Below are positions 16,785 to 25,578 of a DNA stretch of 64,000 bases, piece after piece (position 1 is the first letter of the stretch; each line of letters opens with the position of its first letter). The position numbers and the translations under genes are program-made. The notes below the pieces were generated by a model that saw nothing but the letters and a program-made list of their open reading frames with translations, ran no database searches and was not told the origin of the DNA. Source of the stretch: Escherichia coli DSM 30083 = JCM 1649 = ATCC 11775 (GTDB lineage Bacteria > Pseudomonadota > Gammaproteobacteria > Enterobacterales > Enterobacteriaceae). Location: NCBI RefSeq assembly GCF_003697165.2, contig NZ_CP033092.2, positions 806,001 to 870,000 on the forward strand, given 5' to 3'.

Positions 16785-17603
16785 TCAGCGCATGTTCTCC
16801 AGCAGCGTTTCTGTCATTACCCACAATGCGCGATTGAGCTTAATGTCCGTGTCGATGCTGTGAATGGCACGGGTGTGGATACGTTTTCCTTTAGCGCTGC
16901 GACCGGAAATCCCGCCTTTCAGCATATTCTCCTGGATGGTCTGATATGCGCTCCACAGGTCCTTACCGTAATCCTCCCGGCGTCGCGGCGTCAGAATGTC
17001 GGCGGTGGTGACGGGCTGATGTTCGTCACCATAACGGTAAGTCAGTGCCGCCTGTGCCAGCGCCTGGCGTGCCGGTGGCGGCAGGACCAGCGACTGCATG
17101 GCGTCACGCTTTTCTTCAATCCGGTCAAAAACCCCCACCACCTCGTAAGCCCCTTCGATAACTTTCTCCACTACATTTCCCCGGTGTGGAACACGCACTT
17201 CCCCCAGAGACTGACCACAGACGCATCCGTTCTGGCAGACGAACCTGAAGTAACCCGGCAGCATCTGGTAGCTGGAGGTACCGTCATGGGAGTTCAGCAG
17301 GATGATTTCAGGGACATGTTGTCCGTTTATCTCCCCGTCACGGCGCAGACGCAGCATGTGTTTGGTGTATCCCCGGCGGCCCGGGTCGCGCACACGGGTC
17401 TGGCAGGCGAAGAATGGCTGAAAACCTTCCCGCTGCAGGCTTTCCAGCACTGTGATGGTGGGGATCCAGGTATAGTTCTCGCTTCTGGATGTGTGCTTAT
17501 CTTCCCCGAATACGCTGGGGACGACCTGCATCAGTTCTTCACGAGTTAAGGGACGATCACGGCGTATCTGATTTACATGACCAAAACGACTGGCTAATTG
17601 CAT
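16785..17603 (-). CDS. yfjQ: DUF932 protein (YfjQ family)
   Basis: This 272-residue protein of the DUF932 family (MQLASRFGHVNQIRRDRPLT at the start) is found in islands and on plasmids. Conserved features are SENYTWIPTITVLESL, the central FRFVCQNGCVCG cysteine cluster, and KGKRIHTRAIHSIDTDIKLN near the C-terminus. The function is unknown; the context of antirestriction and recombination-like genes suggests a role in mobile-element establishment. The upstream CTCCTTATG on the + strand corresponds to a good ribosome-binding site. Confidence 0.85.
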   Translation of the reverse strand: MQLASRFGHVNQIRRDRPLTREELMQVVPSVFGEDKHTSRSENYTWIPTITVLESLQREGFQPFFACQTRVRDPGRRGYTKHMLRLRRDGEINGQHVPEIILLNSHDGTSSYQMLPGYFRFVCQNGCVCGQSLGEVRVPHRGNVVEKVIEGAYEVVGVFDRIEEKRDAMQSLVLPPPARQALAQAALTYRYGDEHQPVTTADILTPRRREDYGKDLWSAYQTIQENMLKGGISGRSAKGKRIHTRAIHSIDTDIKLNRALWVMTETLLENMR

Positions 17604-17692
17604 ACTTTGCTCCTTATGAATGAGTTAGCGGTATAAATGAAAAGGCCGCGTCTCCCGGAGAAGACGCGGCCTGATGGATGAAATGAAGACGT

Positions 17693-17926
17693 TTATTGCC
17701 TGAGAATTCCCTCACTGGCGAGATACGAATTTAGCTGTTTTCCGGCATCAGGTTCAAAATTCCAGCACCGCCAGCGTAGCTGCCCTTCGGCATTGCGGAT
17801 AACCAGCCGGAAATGCGTTCCCTGGTCATCCTCAATAAGCACATTGCGGTAAGCTGTTGTGACGGCAACCGCCTGTTCGCGTGAGAAAGGGCCTTCGGGC
17901 AATAAAACAGGGTGGCAGTCCGACAT
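17693..17926 (-). CDS. ykfF: DUF905 protein (YkfF-like)
   Basis: This 77-residue protein begins MSDCHPVLLPEGPFSREQAV and contains ITAYRNV-like and RWRCWNFEPDAGKQLN motifs shared with K-12 YkfF and YpjJ. The function is unknown. It is oriented and placed as in CP4-type blocks, 5 bases after the stop of the upstream exported-protein gene, so it is probably cotranscribed. Confidence 0.85.
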   Translation of the reverse strand: MSDCHPVLLPEGPFSREQAVAVTTAYRNVLIEDDQGTHFRLVIRNAEGQLRWRCWNFEPDAGKQLNSYLASEGILRQ

Positions 17927-17931
17927 ACCGG

Positions 17932-18609
17932 CTATTTTCCGATAAATTCAACGCTGGCGCCGGTGGCATTACCGTCAGCACCAACCGTGACGGTCACTTT
18001 GTCGTACGCACGGTCTTCAGGATTGAATACTTCAAACTCAACCTTATTGCCTTTTACTTCGTAAGAGCCAAAATCAGCGGTTTCTGTTGTTTCCTCGTCA
18101 TATTCCCGGGCGTATGCCTGTCGGGCAGCCTGCAGTACGGAGTCTTTATTAATAGTGGTCGTCTGTTTCGGGGAAAAAACGGCAAGTGATGTGACAAATT
18201 TCGGACAGACCTTCAGCATATCACCGCGGGTGAATTCCATTCGTACACCAAATGCCTGTAAAACGGACACATCACGCTCTGCTATGGAGTGAACGGCTTT
18301 TTTGACCATTTCCGGCGCCTGTCCGATTTCCACCTCAACAGCCCTGAATCCCGTCTGCTGATTACACATTTGTGATGTGGGGATCAGGTTACCGTTAATA
18401 CTGATACGGCTGCTCAGGAGCGTCTGTACACCATTCGGGCATCCCTGCATCAGGCCGGTAATACCAATCGTGCCATTTTTCAGCATTACCAGCGCCTGAC
18501 CATCTTCCGTCATGGTCTGACACCAGCCGTTTTTGACAGCCCAGTTGCCGGCGGAGGCGGAGAATGATGCCACAGTGAACAGCAGGGGAAAAAGAGCTCT
18601 GGTATTCAT
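17932..18609 (-). CDS. Exported hypothetical protein
   Basis: I recognise it only as a common companion of ykfF/yfjQ blocks. The chosen start (ATG at 18609, MNTRALFPLLFTVASFSASA) gives a clear signal peptide with cleavage after ASA. A longer frame to 18714 would bury that signal. The mature protein of about 205 residues has an early Cys pair region (NGWCQTM, GLMQGCPNG, SQMCNQQTG, LKVCPKF) that could form disulphides in the periplasm, and ends in a beta-rich DKVTVTVGADGNATG segment. No catalytic motif is visible. Confidence 0.7.
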   Translation of the reverse strand: MNTRALFPLLFTVASFSASAGNWAVKNGWCQTMTEDGQALVMLKNGTIGITGLMQGCPNGVQTLLSSRISINGNLIPTSQMCNQQTGFRAVEVEIGQAPEMVKKAVHSIAERDVSVLQAFGVRMEFTRGDMLKVCPKFVTSLAVFSPKQTTTINKDSVLQAARQAYAREYDEETTETADFGSYEVKGNKVEFEVFNPEDRAYDKVTVTVGADGNATGASVEFIGK

Positions 18610-18756
18610 GACTGACCTCTGAAATGAACGTACGGTGTTATTGATAATGATGGAAGGTATGCAGTGACTGTTCAGGGAATGACGTAGCCGTATATTTAGT
18701 TTTCTGTTCAACATATTGTCTCCATACCTGTTGGGACGGCTTTGGCAGGCCGGCGA

Positions 18757-19437
18757 TCACAGGTTAAAGGTGTTGATAAGTTTATGGATGAAAGAGAAAT
18801 GTGGCAGGGCGGAGATAAAACGCTCTTCAGCGACCAGACTGTGGATGTGGCCTCTCCGTTCAAACCGTTCTGATGTCAGGCTGACTGATTTGATATCTGC
18901 CAGAGGAAAGACCTGCAGTTTTCCCTTCTGTAACGCGATCAGATACCAGCTACCGCTGTAATAAATGAGCCGGCAGGGCTCCAGTGACGGATACCATCGC
19001 TCAGCCATCAGAGAGATGTGGATACACTGTCTTATTGCCAGGATGAGTTGCGAGAAACACTCGGGGAACGTTGCAGTGATATCCGGCGCCGGTAGCCAGA
19101 TAAGGCAGGGAGAGGGCTCCTGGTTGTCGGTAAGACAGGTTATCAGTCGTCCGTTCCGGAGCGGAAGTATCCGTGCGATCCCGGTATTCTGTATAAAAGA
19201 AAGCATTTCAGGGATCGCACCCGGGCTGCTCTGTCGTCTGAGGCTGTACCTGCCATTTCTGTACTCTAAATCCAGGTGAACCAGACGCTGATGAAAATCG
19301 CGCTGTAAAGTACGTTCTGTAACGCCAAATTCATCTGACAGTGTTTTTAGTGACAGAGATTCTCCGGTCATCAGTCGGCTGATAATGAGTGATAAGCGAA
19401 CCGCCAGGCGATCATGCCGGGAACGATTATCAGACAT
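18757..19437 (-). CDS. HTH-WYL transcriptional regulator
   Basis: This 226-residue regulator has an N-terminal DeoR-like winged helix (LSLKTLSDEFGVTERTLQRD, about 28-47) and a C-terminal WYL-type ligand-sensing domain (RLIYYSGSWYLIAL, then PLADIKSVSLTSERF). WYL regulators often control phage-defence or island genes and sense nucleic-acid ligands. This one probably regulates the downstream CP4-type genes, which share its orientation. The role is inference from family and position. Confidence 0.82.
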   Translation of the reverse strand: MSDNRSRHDRLAVRLSLIISRLMTGESLSLKTLSDEFGVTERTLQRDFHQRLVHLDLEYRNGRYSLRRQSSPGAIPEMLSFIQNTGIARILPLRNGRLITCLTDNQEPSPCLIWLPAPDITATFPECFSQLILAIRQCIHISLMAERWYPSLEPCRLIYYSGSWYLIALQKGKLQVFPLADIKSVSLTSERFERRGHIHSLVAEERFISALPHFSFIHKLINTFNL

Positions 19438-19639
19438 AGATGTGCACTCCGTAAGAAAACATCTTTTATTTCATGATGTTATTATGCATCATGATGTTGA
19501 AAGGATGTGTCGCATCCGGATAATCAGGAATAAAATGCAGCAGAAAAAATATTCTTTTAATTATCTGATTTTTAAGCATGATTTCATAAAAAGAAGAATG
19601 CTCGTTAATCCAGCGACACATCCTGTCGGCGTGAGTGTG

Positions 19640-20524
19640 TCAGAACAGACGCTCCCACAGTGTGATCAGCAGGTGGATAATGCGGTCCCGGGTTTTGCGC
19701 AGAAGCTGTAACATCCAGGCCGGAAAACTGAAACGGGCAACGGCGTCGTCAAAACTTTTCCCGATGGTTTCACCAAAAGTCTGTTGTGCGTGTTTCCGGG
19801 CCTGTTCAGAGCGGTTTTCTCCCCGGATATGTGAATACACCGCGCTGGTTGCCTGTGGTGGCAGTGCGTGGATCATCAGCGACACAAACGCCGGAAGGTT
19901 CCAGCCGACAGGTGCAGCAACGGAGAGTACTGGAAATGATGAAGGGAACAGGGTTGCCACCCGGGCTGTCACCGTCGCCAGTGAGAGCGCCTGCTGACGG
20001 GACGGGCATTTTTCTGTGGCATTCCATTCTTCAGCAGGAAACACGCGATCGGCATGGCTGAGAACAAACAGAAAACGCGAGGGATCTGCGCCTTCATTCA
20101 GTAAAAACTGATGCATGGTAATGTCGGCGGCATACGCGCGTTCATCTGCCCGCAGGATCCAGATAATCAGATCCAGTTCCGGTAGCAGCTGACGATAAAG
20201 TGTCCGGTATTCCTGATCATGCTGCGGTGTTTCACCAATGCCGGGCAGATCGACCAGCGTCATTCTGCGTTCACCGAGTTGCAGGGTAAGACGATGAGCC
20301 TGGCGGGTGCAGCCGTTCAGGGGATGCGTGGCGCAGATACGGGACTGAAAAATGGCATTACACAGGCTGCTTTTGCCGGTGCCGGATTTACCCATAATGC
20401 CAATCACGGGCTCGTAATGAATAACACTGTGGAGATGTTCAAGGATTTTCTGGCGAATTTCTTCAGGAAGAAACGTCAGATATGATTTCACTTGTGCGGA
20501 GAGGGAAGAATGGCTGAATGACAT
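19640..20524 (-). CDS. yfjP: GTPase of the YfjP/YeeP (Era-like) family
   Basis: This 294-residue predicted GTP-binding protein has a G1 P-loop GKSGTGKSS at about 45-53, G3 DLPGIGE at about 92-98 and G4-like SHAD near 165. A basic amphipathic C-terminal tail (LRKTRDRIIHLLITLWERLF) suggests membrane association. The cellular role is unknown; the family is restricted to islands and prophages. It is the first gene of the - strand block and lies divergent from the unknown gene at 20630. Confidence 0.85.
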   Translation of the reverse strand: MSFSHSSLSAQVKSYLTFLPEEIRQKILEHLHSVIHYEPVIGIMGKSGTGKSSLCNAIFQSRICATHPLNGCTRQAHRLTLQLGERRMTLVDLPGIGETPQHDQEYRTLYRQLLPELDLIIWILRADERAYAADITMHQFLLNEGADPSRFLFVLSHADRVFPAEEWNATEKCPSRQQALSLATVTARVATLFPSSFPVLSVAAPVGWNLPAFVSLMIHALPPQATSAVYSHIRGENRSEQARKHAQQTFGETIGKSFDDAVARFSFPAWMLQLLRKTRDRIIHLLITLWERLF

Positions 20525-20629
20525 ACCGGTATCCTGTTGATTTCACTGAACCGGATCACACTAATCCGGTTTATCATTCAGGTAATATGGGCGTGAAAAA
20601 ATCTGGAGTGACAAAGTTCGGGAGGAGTG

Positions 20630-21580
20630 ATGGCATCACTGTCGATTAATACGCTACGCCGAATGAGCATTTGTAAAAGTCAGGCCTGGAAAGATACCCA
20701 GCGAATACTGAAGCGTAGTGGACTTGTGTACAGAGGGGAACGGTCAGAATCGTTTGATCCTGAGAAACATTTTAATCGTTATACGGTGCGTTATCTGTAC
20801 CTGCTTAACATAATTGCGCTTAAGATAAGGTCGGTTAGTAAATTTTCCTGTTGGATCGAGGTGGGACAATGCCATCGTATGACTGGTAAACATTTATCTC
20901 TTAATGCCCCGCCTTTTATGCTGATTCCGCGTAGTATCCGGAGAAAAGTGGATGGATTCAGACAGTCAAAAGGTGAAGCAACCCCAAAATCGGCTCAACC
21001 GTTCACGGGCAGTTTGTATGAGGTTTTGAGCAAGGAGAGCGATTCAGCTAAGCTGGACGCATGGATTGCTGAACTGCCTCTGAACTTGCAGGAGGAGGGA
21101 AAGGAAATCTCAGTCATGGGATTTAGTCCACGGGCTGTGGCCCGACCTGTTCTTCGGTCAGCATCCCCGACGTTTGAACTGTTTTATCAGGAGTATCAAT
21201 CCCTAAGATTAAAATCTGTTTTTAAATTTGAACCAAGATTTGAACAACTTTTAACAAGACTGAGCTTTAGAAAACAATCAATTCTCAGAAAACAACAATA
21301 CAGGGTTAAATCGCAATTACTGGAGAGACTGGGGAATGTGTTGTTTTTCACGTCGCTTTATAACCAGGGATGTTTAGAGGAGTTTATAAATGCACTTGTG
21401 GAAAAGGAGGACATTTATCTGAAAATGTCCCCTGGGGAGGAAAAGGTGAAAGCACACCAGAAAATGGTTAACTACATTGAAGCGTTCTGCAACAAAATGA
21501 CGGAAAAATACCTGATGCCCGCAGCAAGCAGACACTACAAAAAGAAGAAAATCGCTAGGAGCGAAAGTGGTGAAAGTTAA
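20630..21580 (+). CDS. Unrecognised basic protein (possible replication-like role)
   Basis: I do not recognise the family. The 316-residue product is strongly basic, with Lys/Arg-rich patches at PRSIRRKVDGFRQSKGE, RLSFRKQSILRKQQYRVKSQ and the C-terminal HYKKKKIARSESG. It has no signal peptide or membrane helix, which points to nucleic-acid binding. The ATG at 20630 is preceded by GGGAGGAGTG; an in-frame GTG lies one codon earlier. It ends at 21580 and overlaps by 4 bases the convergent gene at 21577. The neighbourhood (an iteron-like tract 1.5 kb downstream and a Gp2-type Rep gene) makes a replication or maintenance function a possibility only. Confidence 0.6.
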   Translation: MASLSINTLRRMSICKSQAWKDTQRILKRSGLVYRGERSESFDPEKHFNRYTVRYLYLLNIIALKIRSVSKFSCWIEVGQCHRMTGKHLSLNAPPFMLIPRSIRRKVDGFRQSKGEATPKSAQPFTGSLYEVLSKESDSAKLDAWIAELPLNLQEEGKEISVMGFSPRAVARPVLRSASPTFELFYQEYQSLRLKSVFKFEPRFEQLLTRLSFRKQSILRKQQYRVKSQLLERLGNVLFFTSLYNQGCLEEFINALVEKEDIYLKMSPGEEKVKAHQKMVNYIEAFCNKMTEKYLMPAASRHYKKKKIARSESGES

Positions 21581-22365
21581 TCCAGTCTACCGTACAGAAT
21601 CAGTTGTTCCAGAATAGCCTGCTGTGTTGTTTTCCGCTCTCTGGTCAGTCTGTCCAGAGCGCTTTTTGCGGATGGCGATATCTTTACGTTGATTTGTACC
21701 CGTTTATCTTTTTTTCCATCGATAAACTGTTTTCTGAATGCATTGTGCATCTTGTCGAAAAATCTTTCTTTTGCAGCGAATCCTAGGTGAAATTCTTTTG
21801 GCGTCAGTAAACAGGGTGTGTCTGTGGGGAATAACATTTTTAGTAAAACTACAATGGCAATATATCTTTCGTTATCATTTACAGGATTAAACCAGGAAAG
21901 ATATGTGGGTGAGATACGTGCATCAATATATTCCCATGCCCATTTCAGTTGTTCGGTATTCTTTTTAAGCCATTTGGCTTCGTTTCTCTTTTCGAGTCCC
22001 AGCCAGTTTTGATGCATTATTGAGATAATCCGATCTGCTTCCCCATAAAGGATTAACGCATTAATCCATTTCCCTATAACATTCAGTCGTGTTTCATGAC
22101 TTGAAGGAATAATTGTCATGGGGTTATCCTTCATAACGATCACCCCCTTCAAGGCAGAATTGAACTCAGATTCATTATTAAGTTTAAGTTTTTCGGGAAC
22201 TGTATGAGACATAATTAACCAGAACCAGAATGCTGCAATTTCATTTTTTCTGATCCATTCAGGTATGTGATTATCTGCCAGATTATTATCATTCAATAAA
22301 TGCTCAGTTGTTTTATTTTTCCAGTCATATCTATTCACGTTATAACCGCCTTTATATTGTTTCAT
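21577..22365 (-). CDS. Unrecognised protein with ribbon-helix-helix-like C-terminus
   Basis: This 262-residue protein starts at the ATG at 22365 (MKQYKGGYNVNRYDW); the frame extends to 22452 but without support. The body is Trp-rich and helical (EIAAFWFWLIMSH, then KWAWEYIDARI). The last 45 residues (RVQINVKISPSAKSALDRL, then KTTQQAILEQLI) look like a CopG/Arc-type ribbon-helix-helix DNA-binding domain. It may be an autoregulated DNA-binding protein. It is convergent with, and overlaps by 4 bases, the gene at 20630. It is AT-rich compared with the CP4 block. Confidence 0.6.
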   Translation of the reverse strand: MKQYKGGYNVNRYDWKNKTTEHLLNDNNLADNHIPEWIRKNEIAAFWFWLIMSHTVPEKLKLNNESEFNSALKGVIVMKDNPMTIIPSSHETRLNVIGKWINALILYGEADRIISIMHQNWLGLEKRNEAKWLKKNTEQLKWAWEYIDARISPTYLSWFNPVNDNERYIAIVVLLKMLFPTDTPCLLTPKEFHLGFAAKERFFDKMHNAFRKQFIDGKKDKRVQINVKISPSAKSALDRLTRERKTTQQAILEQLILYGRLD

Positions 22366-24056
22366 CTGATTACGCCTCAATCGTTTTCTTTTCTGGTGAT
22401 TTTCACCATCACATGTCAGTTGTATATGCAAGGGAATCAATAAAAATATCACCCTGCAAGCACTTCAAAGCTGATTATGGGGATATTCTAGAACTATTCA
22501 CAAAACTATTCCAGACATATCAAGAACTATTTCTTGATCTATTCATAATAAAATAAAACATGCTATCAACTACGGATCATATCCTCCTTAGGTGTGTCGT
22601 TGTACTGTTCGACTGTTCTTGTGGTCAGATTAACAATCTGAAGAGTAAAAGCGACAGTAATCTGTCTGTTATAGTGGCGATAAAAACACTGACTGCGCAT
22701 CCTGTATGTGAAATCCTGTCATGTAGAGCAGTAAGCAATGACAGACATGCATGTTATATGTGAAGGGGCCGGGAGACGACATAATCAGTATGGCTGTCAT
22801 TCTGGTTGTAAAACGCGATCACTTTCCGGGGGTAAAAGATGATATGGAGGTTGACAAACGGTTTGCTTCGGATTGTCTTTTCTGGGGCCTGAAGTACGGG
22901 GGCAGAAAAATAATTCCAGAGTAAATCTGCTCTGTTTTTAGGACAGAAAACTCCATGCTGGCTGTAAAAGTGAAAAATTAACACCTAGTATGTATGGAAG
23001 TCTGAAGATATTGAGAATGTCGGTATGATACTATATACACATATTTTACTAAGTATTTTTACTAAGCATTTCAGTAAGTGTTATACACGTATTTTCTACT
23101 AAGTGTTTTACCAGACATACACGTGTTTTCATAAACAGCCCTATAAGTGTTTTCATTAAGCATTGCTGTACACATTGCTTTGTCTGAAACACATCCAGTT
23201 TAGTAAATCTTTACGTTAGCTAAAATCAGTTTAAAGCTGCTGTAAAACCTTTTTGTTTAAGCAATCAATCTGCTATTCGATTTTACTGATGTTGCGTTTA
23301 ACCTTTTCTGAGTTTTTGTGTTTTTAGTCGTTAACCTGAGACAAGTGTCTTTACGTAAAAACGCAAATCCGACTGAGATAACCTGGTGTGATTTACGGTG
23401 TGCTTGCGACGATTTTGTTAAATGGTTCTATGGATGATTTTGTGACGATGAGATTGATGAGATGATTAACTGGCCCTGGTGTTTTTTCTCAGTGCAAGGT
23501 GATTATCTTTATCATAAGGCTCTTTTCAGAAAAAGCGTGATGATTGGTTCTGGTGTTTTGATTCAGATGAGATTTACGTTATCGATGGTTAATCGTTTTT
23601 ATGGTGTGTTGAAAAGTAACGTTTTCAGGATAAGAAAATCGATTCTGATATTGGTGAACTTTGTTCTTGTGGCAGGGTTATCTGTAAACAGGTTTTAAGT
23701 GCGCTATTCGGCTCTGTGATTGAGTTGTGTGGTTAAGCTGTAGGTTTTGGTGTTGTTGTTGATTTGCATTGCCAGGAAGCGTTCTGGTTGCGTTTCTGGT
23801 GTTTTGTTCGAATGTTCTGTGGATCCTTTTCCCTTCAGGCTTTTCTCGTCGTCCATGTCGTTTTTAAATCCATTCATGCTGTTGTTGCGTGTTTTGCTGC
23901 TGTGTGCAGGATTATCTTTTCGTTCCGGGATGGTTTGTTCCGTTTCAATCACTCTTAATCAGAGAGTTGTAGCATTGCTCAATGCCGGATGCCGTAAAGT
24001 TTTACCGCGTTGATGAATGATGTGAAGTCAATCCAAATCAACGGAGATCTCTCATC
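22366..24056. other. Gene-poor 1.7-kb tract with repeats and strand asymmetry
   Basis: I see no convincing gene here; short open frames lack family resemblance and ribosome-binding sites. The content is AT-rich from 22400 to 23250, with a cluster of TAAGYRTT repeats at 23050-23165. From about 23280 to 23960 the + strand is markedly rich in G and T and poor in C and A. The tract ends at the ribosome-binding site of the Gp2-type gene at 24057. Confidence 0.55.
23050..23165 (+). repeat. Iteron-like TAAG(T/C)(A/G)TT repeats
   Basis: Six copies of TAAGYRTT start at about 23050, 23063, 23075, 23100, 23144 and 23157. Several are 12-13 bases or about twice that apart, so many could lie on one helix face. 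Copies of ACACGTRTTTT are interleaved (about 23085 and 23120). The arrangement resembles iterons or a repeated operator, but no function is shown. Confidence 0.5.
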
Positions 24057-24797
24057 ATGAATCAACCAATACACAATGCTTACTGGTTATCCCGTTTTGA
24101 CATCCTTCTCGACAGTGCCCTGGCGCAGCACCGTGCCGTCTCGTTAATCCGAGTGGATTTACGTTTCCCTGAGTATATGCCTGTCACCATCATGGATCCC
24201 GATCCGGATTCAGCGGTGATTTCTCGTTTTTTTGCATCCCTGAAAGCCAAAATTCAGGCTTACCAGCGGAAAAAAAGATGTGCCAATCAGCGTGTGCATG
24301 CAACCAGCCTGCGTTATTTCTGGTGCCGGGAGTTCGGCAAGATGTATGGCAGGAAACATTATCACGTGATATTACTGCTCAACAAAGATACCTGGTGCTC
24401 GATCGGGGATTTCAGCGAACCGTCTTCGCTGGCGACGATGATCCAGGAGGCATGGTGCAGCGCCCTGCATCTTGAGCCCTGGCAAGGCGATGGCCTGGTC
24501 CATTTTTCCAGGTGGACGCCTTCCCGTAAACCAGCATCGTCTGATGCTCGCCCTTCTTCCGATGACACGCCTTTGTCGGGTGGATGTTCTGATACCTGGA
24601 AGGCTTCAGACAAAAAGCCGGGTGAAGCCGCTGTTCTCTGGATCAAGCGTGGTGATGTGGGAGCGCTGCAGAAAGCCCGGAACAGAGCCAGTTATCTCGT
24701 AAAATATGAAACGAAGTTGCATAACGGTTCCGGGCAACGTAATTATGGTTGCAGTCGTGGGCCGGGACGTCTACTGGATGGCAGGAGAAGCCTGTAA
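24057..24797 (+). CDS. Inovirus Gp2/YfjJ-family replication-like protein
   Basis: It is a 246-residue protein of the YagK/YfjJ (inovirus Gp2) family, related to rolling-circle replication initiators. An H-x-H metal motif is seen in GRKHYHVILLLN (about residue 100), and a candidate catalytic tyrosine motif in ASYLVKYETKL near residue 215. The family's usual N-terminus (NAYWLSRFDILLDSAL) is present. A low-complexity Ser/Pro-rich insert lies between the two motifs. The ATG at 24057 follows CAACGGAGATCT. A hairpin terminator follows at 24830. The biochemical activity has not been shown for island copies. Confidence 0.75.
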   Translation: MNQPIHNAYWLSRFDILLDSALAQHRAVSLIRVDLRFPEYMPVTIMDPDPDSAVISRFFASLKAKIQAYQRKKRCANQRVHATSLRYFWCREFGKMYGRKHYHVILLLNKDTWCSIGDFSEPSSLATMIQEAWCSALHLEPWQGDGLVHFSRWTPSRKPASSDARPSSDDTPLSGGCSDTWKASDKKPGEAAVLWIKRGDVGALQKARNRASYLVKYETKLHNGSGQRNYGCSRGPGRLLDGRRSL

Positions 24798-24829
24798 AAC
24801 GGCATCCGGAGCCTGAGCTTATGCCACAG

Positions 24830-24865
24830 TAAGGGCGTCAGCCAACGCCCTTAGCTCGTTTTCTG
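24830..24865 (+). terminator. Intrinsic terminator after the Gp2-type gene
   Basis: TAAGGGCGT (24830-24838) pairs perfectly with ACGCCCTTA (24845-24853) around a 6-base loop, followed within 5 bases by GTTTTC. It is placed 33 bases after the stop of the upstream gene. Confidence 0.7.
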
Positions 24866-25540
24866 AAAAAGTCGTCCTGAAGTCATGTATCTGCTTCCAT
24901 TCTCATGTTCATATTTCACCTTACGCTTTCACTATCTGTTATTGGAAGTACCGATTTATTTTGGTGCTGCTCACTTACGGTCATTCACGGAAGAGGATGG
25001 TGGTGAACCGTACGATCCTGGCTGCTGGCGAGGGAAGGTTCAGGACTGGGATGGAGCAGGTTTAGTGGTGGAAGATGAGTCGGAATTTCTGACTGGTCAG
25101 TGAGGTGATGATCTGGTGTAACTCAATCTGCTAGGGTAAACTCTCCTTGCTTTTGCGCACAAGCAGTGGGCCCTGGTTCGCTTATGTCCTGCATCTACAA
25201 GCGAATGACTGACCGGAGACTCCCATATCTGGTCAGTCGCCCATTTTTATTTTCTACCAAATCAGACAAGCATACCGTAATAAATAACGCCAGTCCCCTG
25301 TCGCTCTCGTGTGCTCTACTGGAATGTTGTTGATGGAGATATCCAGATGAAAGAGCTTACATCTTCGACAGGACTATAAATTATGTAGTAAAGAGTTCCC
25401 CGGAGAAAGGGGCTGTTCTGCTGTTCTGCTGTTCTCATCAAGTCTGGCATGTTCAGGAAATTATTCGAAAATATTAACTGAATGAGCGAAATGTGATTTA
25501 CCTTCTTTTCTGTTCATTGTAAATTTCCTCTTTGCTAACG
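24866..25540. other. Region before iha without a convincing gene
   Basis: An open frame at 24885-25103 (72 codons, acidic second half) has no recognisable relatives and I would not call it with confidence. At 25207-25248 GACTGACC pairs with GGTCAGTC and is followed by a T-run, a good intrinsic-terminator shape. The remainder is leader for iha. Confidence 0.45.
25207..25248 (+). terminator. Hairpin terminator upstream of iha
   Basis: A perfect 8-bp stem (GACTGACC with GGTCAGTC) around a 16-base loop is followed by GCCCATTTTTATTTT. It may end transcription of a short or non-coding transcript from the preceding region and insulate iha. Confidence 0.55.
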
Positions 25541-25557
25541 CAAATCATTATCATTAC
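25541..25557. promoter_or_regulatory. Probable Fur box upstream of iha
   Basis: CAAATCATTATCATTAC fits the Fur consensus, built from inverted or repeated GATAAT hexamers (two ATCATT units). It lies about 22-38 bases before the iha ATG and is consistent with the known iron regulation of iha. Confidence 0.7.
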
Positions 25558-25578
25558 GCCTTTGGCAAAGGGAAATTT

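Noticed and set aside
22560..22763. 67-codon Cys-rich frame in the gene-poor tract
   Set aside because: No ribosome-binding site, unusual codons and no recognisable motif.
24885..25103. 72-codon frame before iha
   Set aside because: It has an acidic second half but no relatives I can name and no clear ribosome-binding site; kept only as a note in the regional entry.
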